Part shown: in pieces, positions 1 through 12,718 of the stretch
Layout of the letters: every line of letters begins with the position of its first letter
Position numbering within the stretch: the first letter of the stretch is position 1
DNA from: Vicinamibacterales bacterium
Lineage (GTDB): Bacteria; Acidobacteriota; Vicinamibacteria; Vicinamibacterales; UBA8438
Direction of reading: 5' to 3'
Assembly (NCBI GenBank): GCA_958296065.1
Contig: CATQHX010000030.1
Span: 1-58,776, forward strand
Length of the DNA: 58,776 nt
Translations under genes and position numbers: made by a program
Notes under the pieces: generated by a model
The model's input: the letters and a program-made list of their open reading frames with translations, nothing else
Told to the model about the DNA's origin: nothing
Database searches by the model: none

Positions 1-2147
1 GGTCCGCTCCGCCAGGCAGCCCCGGCACTGAACGTCCCCCTTCCTCTATCTCGTGTCCGGCGCATTGCGGGTTTCTTGCCGCAGACGTGGAGCTTCCGCC
101 CGGAATCGACGATGTAGCTGTCCATCGCCGTGCCGCAGGCTGGGCAACGACGCTTGGCGCGCAAGGCCCGACTCTCGCCTTCGTCATCCCGCTCCGCGTC
201 GGCGGCTTCGTCCGCGGGCGTCAGATCGACGGTCTGCGTACAGCGCTCCTTCGGTGGCAGGGCGTAACCCGAGCAGCCGAGAAAGACGCCGGTGCTGGCG
301 GATCGCACCTGCATCCTGCGGCCGCAGGCGACACAGGCAACCGCGGTTTCCGTCGGCGTATTGGGACGCATGCCGTCGTCCCGCGCGGCGGCGGCGAGCT
401 TCCGGGAAAAACCGCCGTAGAACGAGTCCAGAACGCTGAGCCATTCCCGGTTGCCGGACGCGATCTGATCGAGGTCCTGCTCCATGTCGGCGGTGAACGA
501 ATAGTCCAGCAGGTCGGCGAAGCTCTCCACCAGGCGCTCGGTCACGATTTCGCCGATCTTCTCCGCATAGAAGCGGCGCTTCTTCAACGTGACGTACCCG
601 CGATCCTGGATCGTGGAGATGATCGACGCGTATGTCGACGGGCGCCCGATTCCGCGCTTCTCGAGCTCGCGCACCAGGCTGGCTTCGCTGAAGCGGGGCG
701 GCGGCTTGGTGAAGTGCTGCGCCGCGTCGATCCTGGCGCAATCCAGCCGCTCCCCCTGCCGGTAGGCAGGCACCTCGGCCAACTCGCCCTTGCGGGACGC
801 CGGGGGCAACACGCGCGTGAACCCGTCGAACCGCAGCACCCGGCCTCGTACGCGCAGCTCGAACGTACCGGCTTCGACGGTCACCGTCGTGCTCGTGTAC
901 TCCGCCGGCGTCATCTGGCAGGCGACGAACTGGCGTCGGATGAGATCGAAGAGGCGGAGCGCATCGGCGTCGGCGATGCCCAGCGTCTCGGGCTGCGCAC
1001 CCACGTCCGTCGGCCTGATCGCCTCGTGCGCCTCCTGGGCCCCGGCCTTGCTCGCGTAGCGGTTGGGCTGTTTCGGAAGATACCGCGAGCCGAACTCCGA
1101 CTCGATATGATCCCGCACCCCGGCCACCGCCTCCCGCGACAGGCTCGTGGAGTCGGTCCGCATGTAGGTGATATGACCGCCCTCGTAGAGCCGCTGCGCC
1201 AGCGTCATCGTCTTGCGGACCCCGAAGCCGAGGCGGGTGGATGCGGCCTGCTGCAGAGTCGAGGTGATGAAAGGTGCCCCGGGCCGGGCCGTAGTCGGCT
1301 TGTTCTCCACCCTCGCGACGCTGAACGCTTCCCCGCGGAGCCGCGCGAGCGCGGTGTCCGCATCCTCCTTGTTGCCCGGCCGGAAGGCCTTGCCGTCGGA
1401 CCTCACGACCTGGAAACGGCACGGCTCCGCACCCCCGGCGCGCGTCAGATCGGCGAAGACCTCCCAGTACTCCTCGGGCTCGAAGGCGCGAATCTCCCGC
1501 TCCCGCTCCACCACCAGCCTGACCGCCACCGACTGCACCCGGCCAGCGGACAGGCCGCGGGCCACCTTCGCCCAGAGCAGAGGCGACACCTCGAAGCCGA
1601 CCACCCGGTCGAGAAACCGCCGCGCCTGCTGGGCGTTCACCCGGTTCTGATCGATCTCGCCGGGCTTCTCGAAGGCGTCCCGTATGGCCCGCCGGGTGAT
1701 CTCGTTGAACACCACGCGCCGGAAGCGGCCCGGGTCGCCCCCGATCACCTCCTTCAGATGCCAGGCGATGGCTTCGCCCTCACGGTCGAGGTCGGTGGCG
1801 AGAAAGACCCGATCCGAACTGCCCGCCAGTTTCTTCAGTTCGCCGACCACCTTCTCCTTCCCGGGCACGACTTCGTAGGTGGGGCGCCAGCCGCGTTCCG
1901 GGTCGACGCCCATGCGCTGCACGAGCTGGCGCCGCGCCCGCACCTGGGGATCCGCGGGCCTCTTGCGCGCCGGCTTCCGACCGCCGGTGGCCGCCTTGCC
2001 GCGCCCGGCCGACTGCTTGCCCTTCCCCCCCGCCGGCAGATCGCGGATGTGCCCGACGCTCGACTTGACGAGGTACTCCTTGCCCAGATAGCGATTGATG
2101 GTGCGGGCCTTTGCCGGCGACTCGACGATAACCAGGGATCGGGCCAT
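1..2147 (-). CDS. topA: DNA topoisomerase I, 3' end missing, probable frameshift
   Basis: Type IA topoisomerase, which relaxes negative supercoils. The start is the ATG at 2147, preceded by AGGAGGAAC. The Toprim domain begins with [13 protein letters not shown] (about residues 9-21) and includes [13 protein letters not shown]. The catalytic tyrosine lies in ITYMRTDS (about Tyr328). A first C-terminal zinc finger (CVACGRRM) is followed by a second that starts [16 protein letters not shown]. Near positions 72-74 the frame shifts: removing one T of the TTT restores the expected [12 protein letters not shown] and the missing finger cysteine, whereas the literal frame reads KPAMRRTRD and runs to the edge without a stop. 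The gene follows dprA by 43 bp in the same direction, so they are likely co-transcribed. The shift may be a sequencing error. Confidence 0.93.
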   Translation of the reverse strand, partial: MARSLVIVESPAKARTINRYLGKEYLVKSSVGHIRDLPAGGKGKQSAGRGKAATGGRKPARKRPADPQVRARRQLVQRMGVDPERGWRPTYEVVPGKEKVVGELKKLAGSSDRVFLATDLDREGEAIAWHLKEVIGGDPGRFRRVVFNEITRRAIRDAFEKPGEIDQNRVNAQQARRFLDRVVGFEVSPLLWAKVARGLSAGRVQSVAVRLVVEREREIRAFEPEEYWEVFADLTRAGGAEPCRFQVVRSDGKAFRPGNKEDADTALARLRGEAFSVARVENKPTTARPGAPFITSTLQQAASTRLGFGVRKTMTLAQRLYEGGHITYMRTDSTSLSREAVAGVRDHIESEFGSRYLPKQPNRYASKAGAQEAHEAIRPTDVGAQPETLGIADADALRLFDLIRRQFVACQMTPAEYTSTTVTVEAGTFELRVRGRVLRFDGFTRVLPPASRKGELAEVPAYRQGERLDCARIDAAQHFTKPPPRFSEASLVRELEKRGIGRPSTYASIISTIQDRGYVTLKKRRFYAEKIGEIVTERLVESFADLLDYSFTADMEQDLDQIASGNREWLSVLDSFYGGFSRKLAAAARDDGMRPNTPTETAVACVACGRRMQVRSASTGVFLGCSGYALPPKERCTQTVDLTPADEAADAERDDEGESRALRAKRRCPACGTAMDSYIVDSGRKLHVCGKKPAMRRTRDRGRGTFSAGAAWRSG

Positions 2148-2190
2148 GTTCCTCCTGCAAGGTCGACGACCTGCTGCCGGCGACCGGGCA

Positions 2191-3297
2191 TTACACTAGC
2201 ATTCCCGGAGCGGGCCGGACGAATCGACCGGCGCCGGCGCGGATCACGCAACCCGCGATCTCCAGCTCCGTCAGCCGCAGCAGCACCGTAGCGCTGTCGA
2301 GGCCGCTGCGCTCGATCAGCTCGTCCACGCCGCAGGCCTCTCCCGGGTCCATATGGTGCAGCACGGGGTCCGGCGCCGCGCTTGCCTCTGGAGTTGGCGG
2401 CGACCCGGCGCCAAGCGGGCCGAGACCTATTCCTTCCAGGATATCCTCTGCCGACTCCACGATGGCCGCGCCGTCGCGGATCAGGGCATGGCCGCCGGCG
2501 CTTCTCCCGCTGAGCACGTTTCCGGGCACCGCCATCACCTCCCGACCCTGCTCGGCCGCACAGCGGGCCGTGATGAGCGACCCGCTGCGAGCACCCGCCT
2601 CGACGACGACGACCGCCCGCGCGAGCCCGCTGATCAACCGATTCCGCCGCGGAAAATGGTAGCGCCGAGGCGGCGCGCCCGGCGGCAGCTCGCTCACCAC
2701 GGCTCCGTTCTCCGCGATCGACGCCGCCAGACCCGCGTGCTCGGCGGGATAGACGACATCCACGCCCGATCCGAGGACCGCGATCGTCGCCCCTTCCCCA
2801 CCGAGCGCGCCCCGGTGCGCGGCCGCATCCACGCCGCGCGCGCATCCGCTCACGACCGCGACGCCGTATCCACTGACGTCGCTCGCGAGCCGCTCCGCCA
2901 CGATGACGGCGTAGGAAGATGCGGCGCGCGAGCCGACGATCGCCACCGACGGCCGGGCCAGTATTGCAGGATCGCCCTTCAGCCAGACGACTGCCGGCCG
3001 GTCGTCGAGCGCCGCGAGTTGCCGCGGGTAGCGGGAATCGCTCCACCCGATCGCCTCCATGCCTCCGCGGGCCGCAACGTCGAGCAGGCGGACGGCGCGC
3101 TCCCGACTGCGCCGGCCGGCCTCCCGAAGATGCGCCGGAAGCTCGCGGAAGCGGGCCGCCGCGCGGGCCAGATCGACGTCCCGGCGCTGATCGCCGGCCA
3201 CATCGGGGCATGGCTCGCGCAGAGCCTCGCGGAACGGCGCCCGGGCCAGAAACAGCGACAGCGCGACGATTTCCACGACGTTGTCGGGAGCGGTCAT
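2191..3297 (-). CDS. dprA: DNA-processing protein DprA (Smf)
   Basis: DprA loads RecA onto incoming single-stranded DNA during natural transformation. The Rossmann-like core is complete: [44 protein letters not shown] and [24 protein letters not shown]-terminal winged-helix (about the last 65 residues, [21 protein letters not shown]) closes the protein of 368 residues. A GTG at 3327 would add ten residues; the ATG at 3297 gives the more usual N-terminus, but neither start has a clear ribosome site. It is followed by topA, a common pairing. With comF about 4 kb away it suggests, but does not prove, competence. Confidence 0.93.
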   Translation of the reverse strand: MTAPDNVVEIVALSLFLARAPFREALREPCPDVAGDQRRDVDLARAAARFRELPAHLREAGRRSRERAVRLLDVAARGGMEAIGWSDSRYPRQLAALDDRPAVVWLKGDPAILARPSVAIVGSRAASSYAVIVAERLASDVSGYGVAVVSGCARGVDAAAHRGALGGEGATIAVLGSGVDVVYPAEHAGLAASIAENGAVVSELPPGAPPRRYHFPRRNRLISGLARAVVVVEAGARSGSLITARCAAEQGREVMAVPGNVLSGRSAGGHALIRDGAAIVESAEDILEGIGLGPLGAGSPPTPEASAAPDPVLHHMDPGEACGVDELIERSGLDSATVLLRLTELEIAGCVIRAGAGRFVRPAPGMLV

Positions 3298-3340
3298 CGC
3301 AAGCCTGGAAAGCAAGATCCGGACCACGGCAACGTTGCAC

Positions 3341-3370
3341 TTGCACCTTGCGGCGGGACATGGCTATATT
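3341..3370 (+). promoter_or_regulatory. sigma70-type promoter for the TPR/lipoprotein pair
   Basis: TTGCAC (3341-3346) and TATATT (3365-3370) are separated by 18 bp. They lie between the divergent dprA and TPR genes and predict a transcript starting about 40 nt before the TPR start codon. Confidence 0.5.
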
Positions 3371-3415
3371 CGAGAGAGACACAACAGCTACCAGAGCCAG
3401 ACAGTGCCGGTCAGA

Positions 3416-3734
3416 ATGGTCATCCTCCTCTTCGCGGCGTTGCTCGTCGCGTTCACTCCCGGCACGGCAGACGCCGACTCGCGCGAAGACGCGACGGCGC
3501 AGGTCGAGTTCGGAATCTCCGTCGCGCGCGCGGGGCTGTGGGACGAAGCCACCTACCGGTGGGAGCGAGCCGTCGAGATCGATCCCACGTACGCGGCCGC
3601 CTGGAACAACCTCGGGATTGCGTACGAGCAACAGGGCAGGTTCGAAGAAGCACTCGAGGCCTACGAGAACGCGCTCGACCTCGAGCCGGACAACCTCAAC
3701 ATCCAGCAGAACTACGATCTGTTCAGGGAAATCC

Positions 3735-3763
<29 letters not shown>
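3416..3763 (+). CDS. secreted TPR-repeat protein
   Basis: A protein of 115 residues. The ATG at 3416 is chosen because it opens directly into a signal peptide (MVILLFAALLVAFTPGTADA); longer upstream reading would bury it. The mature part has two or three tetratricopeptide helices, clearest in AAWNNLGIAYEQQGRFEEAL followed by EAYENALDLEPDNLN. TPR units bind other proteins, so a periplasmic scaffold or adaptor role is likely, but the partner is unknown. Its last 29 bases overlap the following lipoprotein gene in another frame, which implies translational coupling and a shared function. Confidence 0.8.
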
Positions 3764-4544
<781 letters not shown>

Positions 4545-4558
4545 CAGTCCGACACGAC

Positions 4559-4587
4559 TTTACAGGCGACGGCCGCGGTAGTACGCT
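4559..4587 (+). promoter_or_regulatory. possible promoter of the rplU operon
   Basis: TTTACA (4559-4564) is followed after 17 bp by TACGCT (4582-4587). The -10 match is weak (TAnnnT), but the position in the 106-bp gap before rplU is right. The leader would be about 57 nt. Confidence 0.4.
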
Positions 4588-4650
4588 TTCACGTTCTGGA
4601 GAGTCCGGAGTCTGTCGGGAGGGTTCGGCGGCGCAAGAAAGGGTTGAAGC

Positions 4651-7053
<2,403 letters not shown>

Positions 7054-7057
<4 letters not shown>

Positions 7058-7440
7058 CTGTTCACGTGCCCGACCTTCCGGAGCCGATCCCGCAGATCAT
7101 CAGTGCGATGGAGGACAAGAAGGCACTTGACGTCGTGGTCCTCGACCTGCGGGAGAGCGGCGCGTTCACGGACTATTTCGTGGTCGGCACCGGCCAGAGC
7201 ACCCGGCAGGTCCAGGCGATCGTGGACGCGATCCAGAAGCGTCTCCGCGCCATGGACATGCGGCCGACCCATGTCGAAGGGTACGCCCATGCACAATGGG
7301 TGCTGATGGACTGCTTCGAAGTCGTCGTCCACGTCTTCACGCGCGACACCAGGGAGACCTACGACCTCGAACGCCTCTGGGGCCGCGCGATCCGCATCGA
7401 GGTGCCCGTCGTCGGCGCGGGCGCCGGTCGGGATACGTGA
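7054..7440 (+). CDS. rsfS: ribosomal silencing factor RsfS
   Basis: Binds L14 and blocks joining of the ribosomal subunits when nutrients are short. The 128-residue protein has the DUF143 core: KKALDVVVLDLRE, FTDYFVVGTGQSTRQVQAI, HVEGYAHAQWVLMDCFEVVVHVF and YDLERLWG. Its ATG overlaps the nadD stop (ATGA), the usual nadD-rsfS coupling. Confidence 0.96.
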
Positions 7441-7507
7441 GCTGCTCGGCCGGCGCACCGAGAGATTCACCGGCCGGCGGACAGCGCGGACCGGGAGGCC
7501 GCACCGT

Positions 7508-8251
7508 ATGGCACGGCTGCCGGTCTCGAGAACGCTCGATGCAATCCTCGCCGTCGCGTGGGCCCCGCGCTGCGCAGCCTGCGACGACCCGCTGGAACAC
7601 CCCACGGAGGGGGTCGTGTGCGGAGACTGCTGGCGTCGGGTCCGCTGCATCGAGGCGCCGTTCTGCGAGCGCTGCGGGGTGGGGCTTGCGGAACCCGCCG
7701 CCGACCGCGTGTGCGCCGACTGCGACAGGACCGGTGGCCCGTTGACGGCGCGGCGTGCCGCCGGCGTGCACGCCGGCCCGCTGCGCGGGATCATCCATGC
7801 CTTCAAGTACGAAGGACGGCGGTCACTCGCCCGGCCCCTGGCGCAACTGGTCCGTAGCGTCACCGGCGACTGGCTGCAAGGCGCCGACATCGCGGTTCCA
7901 GTCCCGCTGCACGCCCTGCGACGGTGGCGGCGGGGCTTCAATCAGGCCGACGACCTCGCATCACACCTCGGCATACCGGTCCTGCCGGCACTGCGGCGCA
8001 AACGTCACACCGGCCGGCAGGTCGCGCTGTCGCGCGCAGGCCGCCTGAGCGCGCTCGGGGATGCTTTCGCGCTGGCCGGACGGAGCCGCGGACGTTCGAC
8101 CGTGGCGGCAATCCGCCACCGGTCCGTGGTGCTCGTGGACGACGTGATTACGACGGGCGCGACGGTGGAAGCGTGCGCGGCAGTGCTGCGAAGAGCCGGG
8201 GCGCGGAAGGTCCGCGCCGTCAGCGCAGCTCTGGCAGTCGCGGCTCGATAG
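7508..8251 (+). CDS. comF: ComF-family phosphoribosyltransferase-like protein
   Basis: ComF proteins support DNA uptake or handling in competent bacteria. The 247-residue protein starts with a Cys-rich zinc region (CAACDDPL, CGDCW, CERCGVGL, CADCDRTGG). It continues with the phosphoribosyltransferase fold, including the PRPP-type loop VVLVDDVITTGATVEAC near the C-terminus. GGGAGG stands upstream of ATG 7508. The last 32 bases overlap the end of the converging tmk gene, so there is no room for a terminator between them. Confidence 0.9.
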   Translation: MARLPVSRTLDAILAVAWAPRCAACDDPLEHPTEGVVCGDCWRRVRCIEAPFCERCGVGLAEPAADRVCADCDRTGGPLTARRAAGVHAGPLRGIIHAFKYEGRRSLARPLAQLVRSVTGDWLQGADIAVPVPLHALRRWRRGFNQADDLASHLGIPVLPALRRKRHTGRQVALSRAGRLSALGDAFALAGRSRGRSTVAAIRHRSVVLVDDVITTGATVEACAAVLRRAGARKVRAVSAALAVAAR

Positions 8252-8807
8252 CGGCCGCCATCTCCGCCGCAACGACGTCGGGCGCCTGCTCGGCGTCGAT
8301 GCGCACCCATTGCGCCTGCTCCGCCTGACGCAGATAGCTCTCCCGCACCCGCGTGAGCAGTGCAAAATCTCTTTCGTACCGGTCACGGCCGACCGTCTTG
8401 CGAGCAACCGCAGTCTCCGGCGCAATATCGAGCAGGATCGTCAGCTCGGGCTGGGGCAGCGAGACCTGCAGGGCCGTCAGCCACTCCGGGTCGAGCCCCT
8501 GGGCCTCGCCGTAGGCGACGCCCGACGCGATGTAGCGATCGAACAGGACGATCAGGCCGGCAGCGTGCCAGCGGTCGATGTCCGCCTTGCGCTCGAACCT
8601 GTTCGCGACGTACAGCAACTGCATCGTCTCGGGACCGTAGTCCCGCTCCCCCTGCAAGGACCGGGCGATCTCCTCCCCAAGAAAAGTGCCGTAATCGGGA
8701 AACGATACGACCCGCGACTTGTACCCGGACGCCCGCAGCCGATCCCGCAGGTGCTGCGCCTGCGTCGCCTTGCCACTCTGGTCCAGCCCTTCAACGGCCA
8801 CCAGCAT
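8220..8807 (-). CDS. tmk: thymidylate kinase
   Basis: Phosphorylates dTMP to dTDP. The 195-residue protein opens with the P-loop VEGLDQSGKATQAQHL, followed by FPDYGTFLGEEI and the DRYIASGVAYGEAQGL dTMP-binding segment. The lid region is VGRDRYERD. GAGG lies upstream of the ATG at 8807. It sits 46 bp after lysA on the same strand and probably shares its transcript. Confidence 0.94.
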   Translation of the reverse strand: MLVAVEGLDQSGKATQAQHLRDRLRASGYKSRVVSFPDYGTFLGEEIARSLQGERDYGPETMQLLYVANRFERKADIDRWHAAGLIVLFDRYIASGVAYGEAQGLDPEWLTALQVSLPQPELTILLDIAPETAVARKTVGRDRYERDFALLTRVRESYLRQAEQAQWVRIDAEQAPDVVAAEMAAAIEPRLPELR

Positions 8808-8853
8808 CGGTCACACCTCGCTTATCCACCGTCGCCCCGCTCGTGTCACCCGG

Positions 8854-10095
8854 TCAGGACTCGCACGCCAGCAGGTCGTCGACCGTCTGCCGACGACGAA
8901 TCACCCGCCACGCGCCGCCCTCGACGAGCACCTCCGGCGGCAAGGCGCGGCGATTGTAGTTCGACGCCATCGCCGACCCGTAGGCGCCTGCGTCGCGCAC
9001 CAGCAGCAAGTCTCCGACTTCAGGCAGGGGCATCGACTGTCCGAGGCGGATCACGTCGGTCGTCTCGCAAATCGGACCTACCACATCGCACGTCACGTCC
9101 GATCCGGAGCGCACGGTCAGTCTCTCGAGACGGTGCTTCGCCCCGTATAGCGCGGGACGCATCAACTCGCTCATCCCGGCATCCAGCACGACGAAGTAGC
9201 GGCCGTTCCGCTGCGGCTTGACATCCACGACCGCGGCGACCAGCACTCCCGCCGGTCCCACGATCCAGCGGCCGGGCTCGACGAGCAGCGTCAGGCCGGT
9301 CGGGGCCACCGCGTCGACGAGCGTCCGCGCATAGTCGGTGACCGCCAGCGCCGGGTTCCCGTCGTAGGAGATCCCCAATCCGCCACCGAGATCGACATGC
9401 TCGAGCGCAACGCCGTCGGCCCGCAGTTCCTGCGCGAACCGGGTAATCGTCGAAGCGGTCGCGGCCACCGCGTCCAGGGTCGTCAATTGCGAGCCGACGT
9501 GCGCGTGCACGCCTACCAGATCGAGACCCTTCCGCCCGGCCGCGGCACGGCAGACGGCGCCGGCCTCCTCGATCGGCACCCCGAACTTGTGCCCGGGACC
9601 GCCGGTGACGATTCCGGGATGACTGTCGGCCTCGACACCCGGGTTGATTCTCAAGGCCACCCGCACCCGCACGCCTCGCGCCGTCGCGATCCGATCGATA
9701 CGATCGAGCTCACCGCCCGACTCGGCATTGATCGCGCCAACGCCGATGCTGACCGCATACTCGAGCTCGGCCACGGTCTTGCCGACCCCCGTGAAGACGA
9801 TATCGCGAGGGTGAACGCCGGCCCGCAACGCCACGGCAATCTCGCCGCCCGAGTTGGCGTCGGCGGCGCTTCCCGCCGACCGCAGCAGGCGCACGAGGCC
9901 GAGGGTCGAATTCGCCTTGAGGGCGTAGTGAACCCGGTGGGGATGCGCGCCGAGCGCAGCATCGAGCGCTCGGTATCGAGCGACGATGAGTGCAGCGCTG
10001 TAGACATACAGCGGAGTCCCCTCGGCGGCCGCGATGGCCGCCGGGTCGACCCCGTCACAGGTCGTGCCAGTCGATGAAAACGTGAATCCGGACAT
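8854..10095 (-). CDS. lysA: diaminopimelate decarboxylase
   Basis: PLP enzyme converting meso-diaminopimelate to lysine. It has 413 residues from ATG 10095. The PLP lysine lies in VHYALKANS; ANSGGEIAVAL, HVGSQ, DLGGGLGISYDG and EPGRWIVGPAG shape the alanine-racemase-like barrel. GPICETTDVI is the C-terminal substrate motif, and DAGAYGSAMASNYNRR closes the site. Longer starts up to 10185 lie upstream of the predicted promoter and are rejected. Confidence 0.96.
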   Translation of the reverse strand: MSGFTFSSTGTTCDGVDPAAIAAAEGTPLYVYSAALIVARYRALDAALGAHPHRVHYALKANSTLGLVRLLRSAGSAADANSGGEIAVALRAGVHPRDIVFTGVGKTVAELEYAVSIGVGAINAESGGELDRIDRIATARGVRVRVALRINPGVEADSHPGIVTGGPGHKFGVPIEEAGAVCRAAAGRKGLDLVGVHAHVGSQLTTLDAVAATASTITRFAQELRADGVALEHVDLGGGLGISYDGNPALAVTDYARTLVDAVAPTGLTLLVEPGRWIVGPAGVLVAAVVDVKPQRNGRYFVVLDAGMSELMRPALYGAKHRLERLTVRSGSDVTCDVVGPICETTDVIRLGQSMPLPEVGDLLLVRDAGAYGSAMASNYNRRALPPEVLVEGGAWRVIRRRQTVDDLLACES

Positions 10096-10126
10096 GGGAG
10101 ATCGTGAGGACGCCGGAGTGCGGCGC

Positions 10127-10155
10127 ATTGTACGCGGGGGCGGCTCCCCTGTCGA
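10127..10155 (-). promoter_or_regulatory. lysA-tmk promoter
   Basis: On the minus strand TCGACA (10155-10150) is followed after 17 bp by TACAAT (10132-10127), a good sigma70-type match. The transcript would start about 25 nt before the lysA ATG. Confidence 0.6.
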
Positions 10156-10211
10156 ACCCGCTCGGGCCACGATTTGACCTGACACGGGCGGGCGCGCAAG
10201 ACTAACCCCTT

Positions 10212-10841
10212 GTGTCAGCCCCGCCGACCGAACCCGCCGACTCCACGGACGCCCTCATAGAAGCCTGTCTGCGGGGGGACCAGGCGGCGTGGAACGCGAT
10301 CGTGAGCCGGTACCGGCGGAAAGTGTTCAACGTCGCGTACACGTTCGTCGGCCGCCACGACGAGGCCGAGGATCTGACACAGGACATTTTCCTCAAGGTC
10401 TTCAAGGCGCTGCGGACTTTCGATCGCCGCGCCAACTTCACCACGTGGATCATCAGCGTCAGCCGCAATCTCTGCATCGATCACTACCGGCGCGTGCGGA
10501 AGGAACGCGAGGTAGTGGATCGGCGCGTGGACGCGAGCGAGCTCTCTCCCGTCGCGAAGGGGATCGATGCGTTTTCGCGACTCGATCGTTTCGACCGGAG
10601 GGCATTGCTGCGAGAGGCACTCGCGGCCCTGCCGGATACACTCCGGACGGCGGTCGCAATGCGAGACCTTCAGGAGTTGCCCTACCAGGAAATCGCCAGA
10701 CGTCTCGATCTTCCGGATGGCACGGTGAAGTCGCGGATCAACCGGGGGCGCCATGAGTTGGCGCGACAGGTTCTCCGAATCGAGCAGACTCGGCGCGCAA
10801 GCTCTCGCGAGCGGACGGGAGACGCGGCCGTCATTCCATGA
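10212..10841 (+). CDS. RpoE-type ECF sigma factor
   Basis: Directs RNA polymerase to a stimulus-specific promoter set. Region 2 spans about residues 25-95 (FNVAYTFVGRHDEAEDLTQDIFLKVFKAL, split here by its core AEDLTQDIF and the FTTWIISVSRNLCIDHYRR segment). Region 4 is EALAALPDTLRTAVAMRDLQ followed by the helix-turn-helix YQEIARRLDLPDGTVKSRI. GTG 10212 is the start. The gene after it is a STAS protein, not the transmembrane anti-sigma factor usual for this class. Confidence 0.9.
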   Translation: MSAPPTEPADSTDALIEACLRGDQAAWNAIVSRYRRKVFNVAYTFVGRHDEAEDLTQDIFLKVFKALRTFDRRANFTTWIISVSRNLCIDHYRRVRKEREVVDRRVDASELSPVAKGIDAFSRLDRFDRRALLREALAALPDTLRTAVAMRDLQELPYQEIARRLDLPDGTVKSRINRGRHELARQVLRIEQTRRASSRERTGDAAVIP

Positions 10842-10854
10842 GCGGAGCACGGGA

Positions 10855-11196
10855 ATGCACTTATCAACCGACCGTGTCGGCAAGGCGATCATCGTCCGTG
10901 TCGGCGAAACCAAGCTCACTTACCAGATCCTCTCTTCCTTCGCCGACTCGGTGGCGAAGCTTTTCGCGGCCGGCGAGACGCGGGTGATCATCGATCTGTC
11001 CAGGGTCGTGTACGTCGACAGCGCGACGATCGGCTGCCTGATGGACCTGTACCGCCAGGCCGACAAGCTGGGCGGCGCGATCAGGCTCGCCGGCGTGCAG
11101 AAGCGCGTCGAAACGATGTTGACGATGACGGGCGCGCACAATTTCATAGAGCTGCACGCGGACGAAGCAAGCGCCGCCGGCAGCTTCGGGGAATGA
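10855..11196 (+). CDS. STAS-domain anti-sigma factor antagonist
   Basis: A single STAS domain of 113 residues. In SpoIIAA/RsbV-type proteins this fold binds an anti-sigma kinase and is switched by phosphorylation of a serine. Here the corresponding loop is VVYVDSATIGCLMDLY, with Ser in the DS position, so phosphorylation is possible. Start ATG 10855 has GGAGCACGGGA upstream; an earlier in-frame ATG would overlap the sigma gene by about 90 bp. No RsbW-type kinase is encoded nearby. Confidence 0.85.
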   Translation: MHLSTDRVGKAIIVRVGETKLTYQILSSFADSVAKLFAAGETRVIIDLSRVVYVDSATIGCLMDLYRQADKLGGAIRLAGVQKRVETMLTMTGAHNFIELHADEASAAGSFGE

Positions 11197-11492
11197 CCAT
11201 GCGCACGATCAAGACCACGTCAGGAACCGAGGTCGCTCTCGACGGCGATCTGCTGGCAGTCCTGGAAACTCTCTACCGCGAGCTCCATTCCCGCCACGGG
11301 CTGGACTACAGCTTCGAAGACACGATGCAGGAGATCCGCCATCTCATCGGTCAGATGCTGGAAGCGGACCGGGAGACGTACCTGCTCGAGAGCCTGTTCC
11401 TGAACTCCGTGACCTACGAGAACGAGAAACTCGGCGCATACGTCCGCAAGCTGACGTCCGAAGCCGGGCGCTCGGCCCCACCGCAGGGGTGA
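11193..11492 (+). CDS. small helical protein of unknown function
   Basis: Ninety-nine residues with no recognised domain. The start overlaps the STAS stop (ATGA), so it is almost certainly translated with that gene; a second ATG two codons later is equally possible. The sequence is predicted mainly helical by eye (LLAVLETLYRELHSRHG, FEDTMQEIRHLIGQMLEAD, YLLESLFLNSVTYENEKLG), acidic and soluble. Position after sigma and STAS genes suggests a role in the same regulatory circuit, for example as the missing anti-sigma partner, but this is inference. Confidence 0.72.
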   Translation: MTMRTIKTTSGTEVALDGDLLAVLETLYRELHSRHGLDYSFEDTMQEIRHLIGQMLEADRETYLLESLFLNSVTYENEKLGAYVRKLTSEAGRSAPPQG

Positions 11493-11508
11493 GCCGGCCC
11501 CGCAACTG

Positions 11509-11622
11509 CTAGCGCTGGCGCCCCGAAACGCCTCGCGGGCTCGGCGTTTCGGCCCATCCCCCCGCCCCAGGCGTCTGCGCCGCAGAACTCACTCCGTTGC
11601 GTTTCTGCGGCGCAGGCTCCTA
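11509..11622 (+). repeat. CTAG-bounded two-hairpin repeat, copy A
   Basis: First hairpin: CCGAAACGCC pairs with GGCGTTTCGG. Second hairpin: a stem around CTGCGCCGCAGAA and TTCTGCGGCGCAG. CTAG stands at both ends, and the right-hand CTA is the lpxC stop codon on the minus strand. It sits between converging genes and may act as a two-way terminator. Related copies lie at 18152, 28525, 32414, 32521 and 39418. Confidence 0.9.
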
Positions 11623-12528
11623 GCGCGCCGGAACGGCGCCGGGATTGACCGTGGGTACGGCTTCTTCGGATGGCCCCGACGGAGACTCGACGAGGCGCCA
11701 GGCGTCCGACTCTTCGAGAATCTTGCGGGCGAAACCGGCGTGGAGGGCGTGGCCGCCTCTGTGGGCCACGACGTGTCCGATGATCGGGTACCCGACCAGC
11801 GCCAGATCGCCGATCACGTCGAGGATCTTGTGGCGCACGAACTCGTCCTCGAATCGCAACGTGTTGTTGAGAAAACCGGTTTCGCCGAGGACTATGGCGT
11901 TGTCGAGGGAGCCGCCCAGCGCAAGCCCTTTCTTCCGCAGCTGTTCAACCTCCTTCAGGAAGCCGAACGTCCTCGCCGGTGCGATCTCCTCGGCGAACGT
12001 TTCCTCGGTTACATGCTGGGTCCGCGACTGGTGCCGCAGCAGCGGATGATCGAAGCTGATGCTGTACGTCACCTTGAAGTGATCGGAAGCGTAGACGGCG
12101 ATCCGCTTGTTGCCGTTGGAGAGCGCGATCGGCCGAACGACCTTCAGGAATCGCCGCGGGGCCTTGAGCGTCCTGACGCCCGCCTCATGCACCAGATAGA
12201 CGAACGAGGCCGCGCTGCCATCCATGATCGGCACTTCCGACTGATTCAGTTCGACGCTGACATTGTCGACGCCGAGACCGACAAGCGCCGCCAACAGATG
12301 CTCGACCGTACCGACCGACGCCGAGTCCTGTGCGAGACCGGTGGCATAGCTGATGCCGGCTATCCGGTCCGCAACGGCCGGAACCTCCAGGCCGTCGAGG
12401 TCGAGTCGCTTGAAACGGATGCCGTGATCGGCGGGGGCCGGATTGAGCCTAAGGGTCACCTTCCGCCCCGAGTGGAGACCGATACCGGAACACGAAACCG
12501 ACCGCCGGAGTGTCCGCTGGGTCGTCAT
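11620..12528 (-). CDS. lpxC: UDP-3-O-acyl-GlcNAc deacetylase (lipid A)
   Basis: Zinc enzyme of the committed step of lipid A synthesis, hence direct evidence for an LPS-type outer membrane. N-terminus MTTQRTLRRSVSCSGIGLHS matches the family, which favours ATG 12528 (302 residues). A GTG at 12552 with GAGG upstream would add eight residues. The zinc and catalytic segments are VEHLLAALVGLGVDNV and HKILDVIGDLALVG, and SEVPIMDGSA lines the active site. The TAG stop is part of repeat A. Confidence 0.95.
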   Translation of the reverse strand: MTTQRTLRRSVSCSGIGLHSGRKVTLRLNPAPADHGIRFKRLDLDGLEVPAVADRIAGISYATGLAQDSASVGTVEHLLAALVGLGVDNVSVELNQSEVPIMDGSAASFVYLVHEAGVRTLKAPRRFLKVVRPIALSNGNKRIAVYASDHFKVTYSISFDHPLLRHQSRTQHVTEETFAEEIAPARTFGFLKEVEQLRKKGLALGGSLDNAIVLGETGFLNNTLRFEDEFVRHKILDVIGDLALVGYPIIGHVVAHRGGHALHAGFARKILEESDAWRLVESPSGPSEEAVPTVNPGAVPAR

Positions 12529-12604
12529 TCCGGGCGACTGTGAGCCTCCCACAACGCCTCGGTTCTGTAGGGCACGCAGAATCTCCTTGCGCCTGATCGT
12601 CGTT

Positions 12605-12637
12605 GCCCGGGAACGTGCGCGCTTGCGCGCCCCGGGC
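12605..12637 (-). other. strong hairpin in the lpxC leader
   Basis: GCCCGGG (12605-12611) and GCGCGC (12617-12622) pair with GCGCGC (12625-12630) and CCCGGGC (12631-12637), leaving one 5-nt bulge and a 2-nt loop. It lies about 80 nt before the lpxC start and downstream of its predicted promoter. It could modulate lpxC expression. No U-tract follows, so it is not a classical terminator. Confidence 0.6.
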
Positions 12638-12718
12638 GCATCACTCCGCCACTCAATCGGAGCCGGTAGCCCGGAGCGTACCCGTCCAACCGATCATCGG
12701 TCGTCCCACAGTGGGGCT

